From contig JADYYC010000158.1 of NCBI GenBank assembly GCA_020853835.1, forward strand, positions 1 through 5,340: DNA of 5,340 nucleotides, read 5' to 3'. The translations under genes were made by a program, and so were the position numbers. The notes under the pieces are model-generated. The model made no database searches. It saw nothing but the letters and a program-made list of their open reading frames with translations, and was not told where the DNA came from. The stretch is from Anaerolineales bacterium (GTDB lineage: Bacteria; Chloroflexota; Anaerolineae; Anaerolineales; UBA4823). Of this stretch, positions 1 through 5,340 are shown piece by piece (the stretch's first letter is position 1; every line of letters begins with the position of its first letter).

Positions 1-1030
1 CGTAACGCGCCGCGTAAGGCGCAAAGGGCTGTTGGGAGGTCATGTCCACCACGATGTCGTTCCCCAGCGAGGTCGTCCACCTCTTCGCCAGGTACTCCGC
101 CAGCGGGTCGGGGGAGTCGCCAAAATCCGTCACCGGGGTGGGCTCTTCCATCACGATCAGCGAGCCGCCGCCGTCCGCGAAAGCCGAGAGCAGGTCGACC
201 TCGCTCTGGGCGAGCGGGACGCGCGGCCCCGCGACGACGATGACTTTGGCGTCCTCGGGGATTTTGTTCTCCGCGAGCAGGTTGAACGTCCGCACGGCAT
301 AGTTCTTGCCTTCCAGGGTGCGTTTGAGCAGCGAGTAGGACTCCTGCCCGGTGTCATCCGGGCTGCGTTCGCCATGCCCGGAGAGGAAATAGACGGCCTG
401 CGAGGCGGGGTTCATAAGCCGCACCAGCCCCCCGGTGAGCTGCTGCTCCGAGGCAATGGTCACCTGTTCCTGGTTCCCGCCCATCGCCAGCACGATCGTG
501 CCGTCGCGGGTGATCTTTGCCTGCTCCGCCAGCGCCGGGTTGGCGTCGGGGTCGACAAACTTGTAATCAAACTTGCCCTGACCGTTGAACTTGTATTGGT
601 CGAGCAGGTCGCGCGCCGAGGTGGAGTTCATGCGGCTGGTGAAGAAAGCCGTCGCCAACACCGGTTGTTCCAGTTTATTGAGCGTATCGATCGTCTCGGG
701 CGCGAGCGTGTATTGTTTGCCCTCGGTGAGGTCCCAGCGCTTGGAGTTGTTGTAGACCAGGTAGTTTAGCACCACCACGATCCCCACAAATCCGAGCGAC
801 AGCACGAGCGCGTTGCTGCCATAGCGGGCCTGCCGCCCGGTGAGCGCCTGGCGCACCCGCTCGGGGTCGAGCAGGGCAAAGAGCGCCAGACCGACCACCA
901 TCGCGCCCAGGCTGATCTGCAGCCAGAGGTCGAACTGGCGGAACACGATATACAGGCCGATGGAGGCCAGCAGACCCAGGACGAAGATCAAAAGCCCCAG
1001 CGGGGCGAAACGACGCCATTCGGTTTTCAT
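1..1030 (-). CDS. GldG-like ABC transporter auxiliary membrane protein (partial, C-terminus beyond window)
   Basis: The minus-strand frame opens with ATG at 1030-1028 and stays open to base 1, giving 343 codons and no stop. The N-terminus (MKTEWRRFAP) is followed by three hydrophobic stretches at about residues 9-30, 37-54 and 73-93. Next come motifs I associate with the GldG / ABC_transp_aux family: RWDLTEGKQYTL (98-109), then QPV (122-124), FLSGHGER (215-222) and GGGSLIVMEEP (287-297). The hydrophilic part after residue 95 should lie outside the membrane. In GldG-like proteins a final membrane helix usually closes the protein; here it would lie beyond the window. The start is supported by a strong GGAGG (1043-1039), 8 nt upstream inside the permease gene, and by a TGATG overlap with the permease stop. 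Known members act with a GldA-type ATPase and GldF-type permease; their molecular role outside gliding Bacteroidetes is unclear. Family assignment is confident, substrate unknown. Confidence 0.88.
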   Translation of the reverse strand, partial: MKTEWRRFAPLGLLIFVLGLLASIGLYIVFRQFDLWLQISLGAMVVGLALFALLDPERVRQALTGRQARYGSNALVLSLGFVGIVVVLNYLVYNNSKRWDLTEGKQYTLAPETIDTLNKLEQPVLATAFFTSRMNSTSARDLLDQYKFNGQGKFDYKFVDPDANPALAEQAKITRDGTIVLAMGGNQEQVTIASEQQLTGGLVRLMNPASQAVYFLSGHGERSPDDTGQESYSLLKRTLEGKNYAVRTFNLLAENKIPEDAKVIVVAGPRVPLAQSEVDLLSAFADGGGSLIVMEEPTPVTDFGDSPDPLAEYLAKRWTTSLGNDIVVDMTSQQPFAPYAARY

Positions 1031-1773
1031 CAGCCCCACCTCCGAATTTCCACGGAGACGCTGCCAAAGAACAGCGCCAGCGCCGTGACGCTCAGGTAGA
1101 AGACGACATCTTTCAAATCTATGATGCCGCGCATCAGGTTGTCGAAATAGTGCCCGCTGTAATCCAGGTAGTTGATCAGCTCGGAATGGCTCCCCAGCGG
1201 GCCGGTGACCTGCGCGATGGGGCTGAGCACCCACCACAAGAAGATGAGCGCGCCCAGCGTGGTGGCAAAGGCGGCGATCTGGTTGCTAAACAGGGATGAG
1301 ATGAAGACGCCCACCGCGACCATCGAGGCGCTCAAGAGCAGCAGGCCCAGGTAACCGCTCAGCAGCGGGCCCTGGTCGATCCCGGGGCTGACCAACTGGT
1401 TGAGCATCAACGGGTAAACCAGGGTGATGGCGATGATCGTGACCACCAGCAGGAAGCCGCCCAGCCACTTCCCCACCACCAGCTCGGAGTCGCGCACCGG
1501 GGCGGTCAGTAGCAGCTCGATCGTCCCCAGCCGCCGTTCCTCCGCCAGCAAGCGGGTGGTGATGGCCGGCGTGATCAGCACCAGCATGGTCGCCAGGGGG
1601 CCCATCGTGATCTCCGCCCCCGGCACGTACCCTTGCTGGGTCGCGGCGACCTGCAAATTCAGAAAGAAGAAAATGCCCAGCACCAGGTAAACGACAAACG
1701 CGATCATGTACGCCACCGGGCTGGAGAAATACAGGCTGTATTCTCGCTTTGCTATCGTCCAGATGTTGATCAT
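1030..1773 (-). CDS. ABC-2 type transporter permease, GldF-like
   Basis: A complete 247-residue membrane protein, the usual size for this family. Six hydrophobic segments fit the ABC-2 permease plan: about residues 20-41, 58-74, 103-125, 137-160, 166-188 and 222-240. A short cytoplasmic N-terminus (MINIWTIAKREYSLYF) precedes the first. The conserved loop TTRLLAEERRLGTIELLLT (72-90) after segment 2 and the stretch HYFDNLMRGIIDLKDVVFYL (208-227) before the last helix are typical of GldF-like and related ABC-2 permeases. It should form the membrane channel energised by the ATPase encoded 52 bp upstream, probably as a dimer. The ATG at 1773-1771 is preceded by AAGGA (1787-1783) with a 9-nt spacer. 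The substrate is not evident. A more general ABC-2 exporter is the alternative reading, but the GldG-like partner favours the Gld-type complex. Confidence 0.9.
   Translation of the reverse strand: MINIWTIAKREYSLYFSSPVAYMIAFVVYLVLGIFFFLNLQVAATQQGYVPGAEITMGPLATMLVLITPAITTRLLAEERRLGTIELLLTAPVRDSELVVGKWLGGFLLVVTIIAITLVYPLMLNQLVSPGIDQGPLLSGYLGLLLLSASMVAVGVFISSLFSNQIAAFATTLGALIFLWWVLSPIAQVTGPLGSHSELINYLDYSGHYFDNLMRGIIDLKDVVFYLSVTALALFFGSVSVEIRRWG
1039..1043 (-). promoter_or_regulatory. Strong ribosome binding site and TGATG coupling junction for the GldG-like gene
   Basis: On the minus strand GGAGG lies 8 nt before the ATG at 1030-1028, within the last codons of the permease gene. The permease stop TGA (1032-1030) shares its A with this ATG. 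That arrangement favours termination-reinitiation and fixes the start codon of the downstream gene. Confidence 0.8.
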
Positions 1774-1782
1774 CGACGCCCG

Positions 1783-1787
1783 TCCTT
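1783..1787 (-). promoter_or_regulatory. Ribosome binding site of the permease gene
   Basis: AAGGA on the minus strand, 9 nt before the ATG at 1773. It sits in the 52-bp gap (1774-1825) after the ATPase stop. I see no hairpin or promoter in that gap, so the permease is probably read from the same transcript as the ATPase. Confidence 0.65.
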
Positions 1788-1825
1788 GTAGATATTCCGT
1801 CTATCCAAAATATGCGCCCTGAAGC

Positions 1826-2830
1826 TCATGAACCCGCCTCATCGTCCCAATCTTCCGCTTCATCGTCCGGCTCGTCGTCGTCATAGAACGCCTCGTCCGA
1901 TGTTTCGGGCGGGCTGGGCTCGTCGCGCGTGAGCTGCAAGAAGATGTCCTCCAGGCTCATCCCGACTGGGCGCAGTTCGAGCAGGTTGAAACCGGCGTTC
2001 ACGACCGCCCGTGCGACTTCGGGCCGGGGGTCCTTGCCGGGCTCGGTCTCGAACTCCAGCCGCCCGTCGGTCTCGCCCGCGACCGCCAGCACGCCGGGCA
2101 CGCCTTCCACCACTCTGCCGACCCCCTCCGCTTCGCCGCCGACCACCAGCACCACGCGTTGGGCGCCGGTCAGGCGCGCCTGCAGGCGCTCGGGGGTGTC
2201 TTCGGCGACGATGCGCCCCTTGTTGATGATCAACACCCGGTTGCAGATCTGCTGCGCCTCGGACAGGATGTGGGTCGAAAGCAGCACGGTGTGTTCCCGC
2301 CCCACCTCGCGGATCAGGTTGCGCACGTCGATGATCTGAGCCGGGTCCAACCCGATCGTGGGTTCGTCGAGGATGAGCACTTCGGGGTCGTGCACCAGCG
2401 CCTGCCCCAGGCCGACCCGCTGGCGCATGCCTTTAGACAGGTTGGAGATGTAGCTGTCCGCCCGGTCGTCCATCTGCAGGGTTTCGAGGATGTCGATCAC
2501 GCGGTCGTCGGCCTCCGGCACGCGGCGCAGGTCCGCCATGAATTTAAGGTATTCGAACACCGTCATGTCGGGGTAAAGCGGAACGGTTTCCGGCATGTAA
2601 CCCACCCTGCGGCGCACTTCCAGGGACTGCTCGATGATGTCAAAACCGGCGACCTCGGCTTTGCCATAGGTGGGGGGCATAAAGCCGGTCAAAATGCGCA
2701 TGGTGGTCGTCTTTCCGGCGCCGTTTGGCCCCAAGAAGCCCACGATCTCCCCGCGATCGGCGTTGAAGGTCAGATCGCTGATCGCCCGGCGCGGCCCATA
2801 ATCCTTTGTCAATCCTTCTACACGGATCAT
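1826..2830 (-). CDS. ABC transporter ATP-binding protein, GldA-like, with acidic C-terminal tail
   Basis: A complete 334-residue ATPase. It shows Walker A GPNGAGKTT (34-42), the ABC signature as LSKGMRQRVGL (131-141), Walker B VLILDEP (151-157), the D-loop GLDP (160-163) and the H-loop STH (185-187). At the usual Q-loop place the sequence reads VGYMPE (76-81) with no glutamine, which I recall as common in GldA-type ATPases. A regulatory C-terminal region follows (about 222-300), ending in the typical SLEDIFLQL (292-300). Beyond it is an unusual tail (303-334) packed with Asp and Glu. It should hydrolyse ATP on the cytoplasmic face to drive the permease encoded just downstream. The ATG at 2830 has AGGAG (2841-2837) 6 nt upstream; the nearby ATG at 2834 is in another frame and yields no ATPase. 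It is the first gene of the operon. Confidence 0.95.
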   Translation of the reverse strand: MIRVEGLTKDYGPRRAISDLTFNADRGEIVGFLGPNGAGKTTTMRILTGFMPPTYGKAEVAGFDIIEQSLEVRRRVGYMPETVPLYPDMTVFEYLKFMADLRRVPEADDRVIDILETLQMDDRADSYISNLSKGMRQRVGLGQALVHDPEVLILDEPTIGLDPAQIIDVRNLIREVGREHTVLLSTHILSEAQQICNRVLIINKGRIVAEDTPERLQARLTGAQRVVLVVGGEAEGVGRVVEGVPGVLAVAGETDGRLEFETEPGKDPRPEVARAVVNAGFNLLELRPVGMSLEDIFLQLTRDEPSPPETSDEAFYDDDEPDDEAEDWDDEAGS

Positions 2831-2836
2831 GCATCA

Positions 2837-2841
2837 CTCCT
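2837..2841 (-). promoter_or_regulatory. Ribosome binding site of the ATPase gene
   Basis: AGGAG on the minus strand with 6 nt before the ATG at 2830-2828. It decides between this start and the out-of-frame ATG at 2834-2832, which is too close to the site and leads into a short shadow frame. Confidence 0.75.
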
Positions 2842-2866
2842 GAAGTTTATCTTCACCCAAGACATT

Positions 2867-2900
2867 AAAAAGCACAGCAACCGGCGGCGGCGGCAGTGCT
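2867..2900 (-). terminator. Terminator-like hairpin with U-run in the leader of the ABC operon (possible attenuator)
   Basis: Read on the minus strand, AGCAC (2900-2896) pairs with GTGCT (2875-2871). The inner part is GC-rich: two more G-C pairs after a T-T mismatch, then a CC/GG pairing near a CG-rich loop. The stem runs straight into five T residues (2871-2867), the layout of an intrinsic terminator. It lies about 36 nt before the ATPase start and downstream of the predicted promoter, and no left-facing gene precedes it in the window. Its position therefore suggests premature termination of the operon mRNA rather than the end of a gene. The stem is interrupted by mismatches, so the call is tentative. 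Confidence 0.45.
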
Positions 2901-2955
2901 CGTTTATTAGGTGGGTTCGTTCGAATATGGACTGTCTGAACCAATAACCACTGTG

Positions 2956-2997
2956 CCCGAGTAAGTTTATAGCAAAATTCACAACCCCGAGTCAAGT
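2956..2997 (-). repeat. Direct repeat ACTT(G)ACTCGGG flanking the left-facing promoter
   Basis: On the minus strand ACTTGACTCGGG (2997-2986) recurs as ACTTACTCGGG (2966-2956), differing by one inserted base. The shared core CCCGAGT (plus strand) is spaced by exactly 30 bp, close to three helical turns. One copy contains the -35 box and the other covers the predicted start site, a position where a regulator could block transcription. No regulator can be named from it, and chance similarity is possible. Confidence 0.3.
2966..2995 (-). promoter_or_regulatory. Predicted sigma70-type promoter of the ABC transporter operon
   Basis: On the minus strand TTGACT (2995-2990) is followed after 18 nt by TATAAA (2971-2966). 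Each box matches the consensus at five of six positions. Transcription would start near 2959 and give a leader of about 129 nt before the ATPase ATG. It is the best left-facing candidate in the intergenic region. Confidence 0.55.
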
Positions 2998-3031
2998 GGG
3001 TTTGCCAAGTCTAATTGAATGCTAATGTTTT

Positions 3032-3059
3032 TTGACATTCTCATAAAAGAAGTTATAAT
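3032..3059 (+). promoter_or_regulatory. Perfect-consensus sigma70 promoter of the TPR/PDWL gene
   Basis: TTGACA (3032-3037), a 16-nt spacer and TATAAT (3054-3059) match the sigma70/sigmaA consensus at all twelve positions. The flanks are AT-rich. Transcription would begin near 3066, leaving a leader of about 113 nt before the ATG at 3179. This predicts strong constitutive expression unless a regulator or the leader limits it. Confidence 0.8.
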
Positions 3060-3163
3060 GATTGAATAATAAACGAAGACAACGACAGGGCCGGCGCCGC
3101 AGCCTGCTTCAGGGATTGGAATATGTCTTGCAACTTTGAAAATAATAGGGCATACTAATATGT

Positions 3164-3169
3164 AGGGAG
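3164..3169 (+). promoter_or_regulatory. Ribosome binding site of the TPR/PDWL gene
   Basis: AGGGAG with a 9-nt spacer before the ATG at 3179. The upstream ATG at 3160-3162 is followed at once by TAG, so it cannot be the start. Confidence 0.7.
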
Positions 3170-3178
3170 CACATACCT

Positions 3179-5340
3179 ATGGCTGAGATACCTTTGCGAT
3201 CCTACCTGCACGAAATCGAAAAACACATCGAGAGTGGGCGAACGGATCAGGCGATTTCCCACAGCCGCTACCTGCTGCAAATCTACCCAAAATACGTGGA
3301 CGCTTATCGCCTGTTAGGAAAATCCTTCCTCGAGAGCCAGCGCTACACCGATGCAGGAGATATTTTCCAGCGCGTCCTGTCGGCGGTCCCCGACGATTTT
3401 GTCTCCCAGGTCGGGATGAGCATCATCCGTGAAGACGAAGGGAACCTGGATGAAGCCATCTGGCACATGGAGCGCGCTTTTGAAGTCCAGCCATCCAACA
3501 ACGCCATTCAAGAAGAGCTGGGCAGGCTGTATGCCAAGCGCGACAACATCGACCCGCCAAAAATCCGCCTGACGCGCGGCGCTCTGGCCCGGCTCTATTA
3601 CAAGGGCGAGCTGTACCAGCAGGCGGTGTCCGAAATCCGCAGCGCCCTGGCGGAGAACACCAGCCGCATCGACCTGCAAGCCTTGCTGGCAGATATTTAC
3701 CTTAAAATCAACCAGCGGGTCGAGGCCGCCGACACCGCGTTGACCGTGCTGCACCACCTGCCGAACTGCATGGTCGCGATCCAGGTGATGATCCAGGTGC
3801 TGGCGGGCGCCGACCGCGAGGATGAGCTAAAAAACTACCGCCAGCGGCTGGCCCAGCTCGACCCCTATACGGCCTTTACAAGCACCGATCACCCGAACGC
3901 CGAGGATGTGCAGGACAACGCCGTGCAAGTCGAAAAACTGGATTGGAAGCCCGACCAGGTGGCTGCGGACACCTCCACGCCAGCATGGGCGGCCTCCCTG
4001 GGCGTAGACCTGGCCGACCTGGCGCCGTCCGCCGAAAGCACGCTCCCCGATTGGCTGGATGACCTCGCGGCCCAGCCAGATCAGGCGCCCGCCGGCGTCG
4101 AGGAGACCTCCAGCGCATTTGCCTATAGCGAGATCGTGGCAGAATCCGCGGCCGAGGCCCCGCCGGAACCCCAGCAAGCGGAAGACATACCCGACTGGCT
4201 GCGAGAGGCGGGGTGGCAGGCCCCCTCTGCAAAGGACATGACGCGCGAGCTGCGCTCCGATGTGGTTGAAAGCGAGGCGCCAGCCCTCGAAGGGCTTGAC
4301 GAAGGGATCATCGAACGCGATGACCAGCTTGCCGAGGCCGAAATCCCCGACTGGCTGCAGGCATTAAAACCCGAAGAGCAAGCCGAAGCCGTCATCCCCG
4401 CAGCCGAACCTGAAACCGCCGCAGAGGAGTTGGCGCCCTGGTTGGAGAAGATCATCCCGGGCGAGCCGGCCGTTCAAATCGAAACCCCGGATGTGATCGA
4501 GATCGGGCCCAGCACGGAAGACCAGGCCGAGCCAGACTGGCTCAAAGCTGCCAGCCTGGGCGCGGCTGGGGCCGCTGCGCTGGCAGGCGCTGGAGAACCG
4601 CCCATCGAAGAAACCCCGCCGGAAACCGCCGCCGAGCCGCTTCTCTCCTGGCTGCAAGAATCTGAAGCGCAGGCAGGCGAAACGCCCGCGTTCGAATCCG
4701 AAATCCCCCCCGGCCTCCCCGACTGGGTGACCGAGCCCGCCGCTGAAGAACCGCAGCCCGCAGAGCCTGCGGAAGACTTCCTCTTCGAAACAGAAGCCGC
4801 GCTCCCCGCGGAGCTGCCCGACTGGCTCCTTGAAGCCAAAGAGCAGGCCGGCGAAGCAGCCGCGGTCGAGCCCGAGTTCGAAGGCATCCTGACCCCCGAA
4901 ACCGAGCTGCCCGACTGGCTGCGCGAACCTGAAGAACCGGTCGCCGAAGCGGCCGCGGTCGAGCCCGAGTTCGAAGGCATCTTGACCCCCGAAACCGAGA
5001 CCGAACTGCCCGACTGGCTGCGCGAACCTGAAGAACCGGTCGCCGAAGCAGCCGCGGTCGAGCCCGAACTGGAAGGCATCTTGACCCCCGAAACCGAGCT
5101 GCCCGACTGGCTGCGCGAAGCCGAAGAACCGGTCGCCGAAGCGGCCGCGGGCGAGCCCGAATTGGAAGGCATCCTGACGCCCGAAGCCGAGCTGCCCGAC
5201 TGGCTCTTTGAACCCGAAGAGCAGGTCGGCGCGGCAGGGCCCGAACTGGAAAGCGTGATGGCGCCCGAAGAAAAAATCGAACTGCCGGAGTGGGATATCG
5301 ACTCCGCCTTCCCGACCGCCGTCGGCGGGATCGAGCGCGC
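3179..5340 (+). CDS. TPR-domain protein with long acidic tail carrying repeated (L/I)PDWL motifs (partial, 3' end beyond window)
   Basis: The frame is open from ATG 3179 to the window end: 720 codons, no stop, no frameshift seen. Residues 1-232 read as paired amphipathic helices of TPR type: about 6-38, 40-73 (VDAYRLLGKSFLE...), 74-107 (EDEGNLDEAIWHMERAFEVQP) and more degenerate units at about 132-232. No signal peptide or membrane helix is visible, so it is probably cytoplasmic. From about residue 235 the protein is acidic and rich in Glu, Ala and Pro, likely disordered, with tryptophan motifs at 289, 337, 389, 418 (LAPWL), 451, 488 (LLSWL), 513 (LPDWV), 546, 577, 610, 641, 672 and 702 (LPEWD); TPAWA at 267 may be a decayed first copy. 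TPR domains bind peptides or partner proteins, so a scaffold role is inferred; partner and process are unknown. I recall similar TPR/PDWL proteins in Anaerolineae but cannot verify it. The far C-terminus may hold another domain. Confidence 0.85.
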   Translation, partial: MAEIPLRSYLHEIEKHIESGRTDQAISHSRYLLQIYPKYVDAYRLLGKSFLESQRYTDAGDIFQRVLSAVPDDFVSQVGMSIIREDEGNLDEAIWHMERAFEVQPSNNAIQEELGRLYAKRDNIDPPKIRLTRGALARLYYKGELYQQAVSEIRSALAENTSRIDLQALLADIYLKINQRVEAADTALTVLHHLPNCMVAIQVMIQVLAGADREDELKNYRQRLAQLDPYTAFTSTDHPNAEDVQDNAVQVEKLDWKPDQVAADTSTPAWAASLGVDLADLAPSAESTLPDWLDDLAAQPDQAPAGVEETSSAFAYSEIVAESAAEAPPEPQQAEDIPDWLREAGWQAPSAKDMTRELRSDVVESEAPALEGLDEGIIERDDQLAEAEIPDWLQALKPEEQAEAVIPAAEPETAAEELAPWLEKIIPGEPAVQIETPDVIEIGPSTEDQAEPDWLKAASLGAAGAAALAGAGEPPIEETPPETAAEPLLSWLQESEAQAGETPAFESEIPPGLPDWVTEPAAEEPQPAEPAEDFLFETEAALPAELPDWLLEAKEQAGEAAAVEPEFEGILTPETELPDWLREPEEPVAEAAAVEPEFEGILTPETETELPDWLREPEEPVAEAAAVEPELEGILTPETELPDWLREAEEPVAEAAAGEPELEGILTPEAELPDWLFEPEEQVGAAGPELESVMAPEEKIELPEWDIDSAFPTAVGGIER
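4814..5281 (+). repeat. In-frame tandem repeat, about 93 bp (31 residues) per unit, five units
   Basis: Units start at the LPDWL codons 4814, 4907, 5006, 5099 and 5192, with lengths 93, 99, 93, 93 and 90 bp; a divergent sixth start (LPEWD) follows at 5282. The consensus unit is LPDWLREPEEPVAEAAA then VEPELEGILTPETE. The units at 4907 and 5006 differ at 4 of 93 aligned bases, and the first carries a 6-bp extra copy of an ACCGAG-like step (residues TE). All length changes are multiples of three, so the reading frame is kept. The near identity at DNA level points to recent duplication. Confidence 0.92.

Larger units (their letters stand above)
2831..3178. other. Divergent intergenic control region (348 bp)
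   Basis: No gene is visible here. The region is AT-richer than its flanks from about 2941 to 3178 and separates the left-facing transporter operon from the right-facing TPR gene. It holds two back-to-back promoters whose -35 boxes are 36 bp apart, a hairpin with U-run in the left-facing leader, a direct repeat around the left promoter, and the leaders of both transcripts. An imperfect inverted repeat GGTTC (2914-2918) / GAACC (2938-2942) also lies in the left leader. I see no tRNA and no recognisable riboswitch or small coding frame with a good start. Confidence 0.8.

Noticed and set aside
32..769. 246-codon open frame on the plus strand
   Set aside because: It lies antisense to the GldG-like gene. 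Its His/Arg/Gly-rich product has no recognisable motif, while the opposite strand shows clear family signatures.
2911..2942. T-loop-like string GGTTCGTTCGAAT suggesting a tRNA
   Set aside because: No acceptor stem, D arm or anticodon arm can be built around it. The GGTTC/GAACC arms form only a weak hairpin with a long loop.
2159..2947. 262-residue open frame on the plus strand
   Set aside because: It is the antisense shadow of the ATPase gene, whose Walker motifs fix the true strand. The frame only spills into the intergenic region.
3128..3159. Second promoter candidate TTGCAA ... TACTAAT close to the TPR gene
   Set aside because: The spacing is about 19 nt, the -10 box is poor, and the start would fall on the ribosome binding site. 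The perfect promoter upstream is far better.
3314..4177. Overlapping minus-strand frames of 116-147 residues
   Set aside because: They lie antisense to the TPR domain and the first PDWL part, with no motifs of their own. They are explained by the GC-rich codon use of the real gene.
4474..5172. 232-residue Ser/Gly-rich repetitive frame on the minus strand
   Set aside because: It mirrors the tandem repeat of the plus-strand TPR/PDWL gene. Its repetitiveness is inherited from that repeat, and no ribosome binding site or known domain supports it.
4814..5281. Possible CRISPR array because of regular spacing
   Set aside because: Units are contiguous, in frame, 90-99 bp long and similar over their full length. 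There are no unique spacers, so this is a coding tandem repeat.

Overview
The window looks like part of a moderately GC-rich bacterial chromosome. It holds four genes around one divergent intergenic region, and all four are intact where visible. My best guess for the source is Chloroflexota, probably Anaerolineae. That rests on recalled similarity of the TPR protein with PDWL motifs and of the Gld-like transporter genes, and it has not been checked by any search. There is no sign of phage, insertion sequence, CRISPR array, tRNA or rRNA.

Left part (1-2830, minus strand): a three-gene ABC transporter operon read right to left. It encodes an ABC ATPase (2830-1826), an ABC-2 type six-helix permease (1773-1030) and a membrane-anchored auxiliary protein of the GldG / ABC_transp_aux type (1030 to beyond base 1, C-terminus missing). 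The order ATPase-permease-auxiliary matches the GldA-GldF-GldG arrangement. The last two genes overlap in a TGATG junction with a strong Shine-Dalgarno sequence, so their translation is probably coupled. The transported substrate cannot be read from the sequence.

Middle (2831-3178, 348 bp): an AT-richer divergent control region. It has back-to-back sigma70-type promoters: a perfect TTGACA-16-TATAAT facing right, and a good TTGACT-18-TATAAA facing left. The left-facing transcript would have a leader of about 130 nt containing a GC-rich hairpin followed by a U-run. This looks like an intrinsic terminator placed before the first gene, so it may be an attenuator. A direct repeat of ACTT(G)ACTCGGG brackets the left promoter.

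Right part (3179 to beyond 5340, plus strand): one long open gene, 720 codons visible and no stop. An N-terminal TPR-like helical domain (about residues 1-232) is followed by a long acidic, Pro/Glu/Ala-rich tail. The tail carries about 13 copies of a tryptophan motif, mostly (L/I)PDWL. The last part is a nearly exact tandem array of about 31 residues (93 bp) per unit. This is the most unusual object in the window: a TPR head with an array of short linear motifs, which I infer to be a scaffold or adaptor of unknown partner. It is transcribed away from the transporter operon, so any functional link between the two is only suggested by the shared control region.
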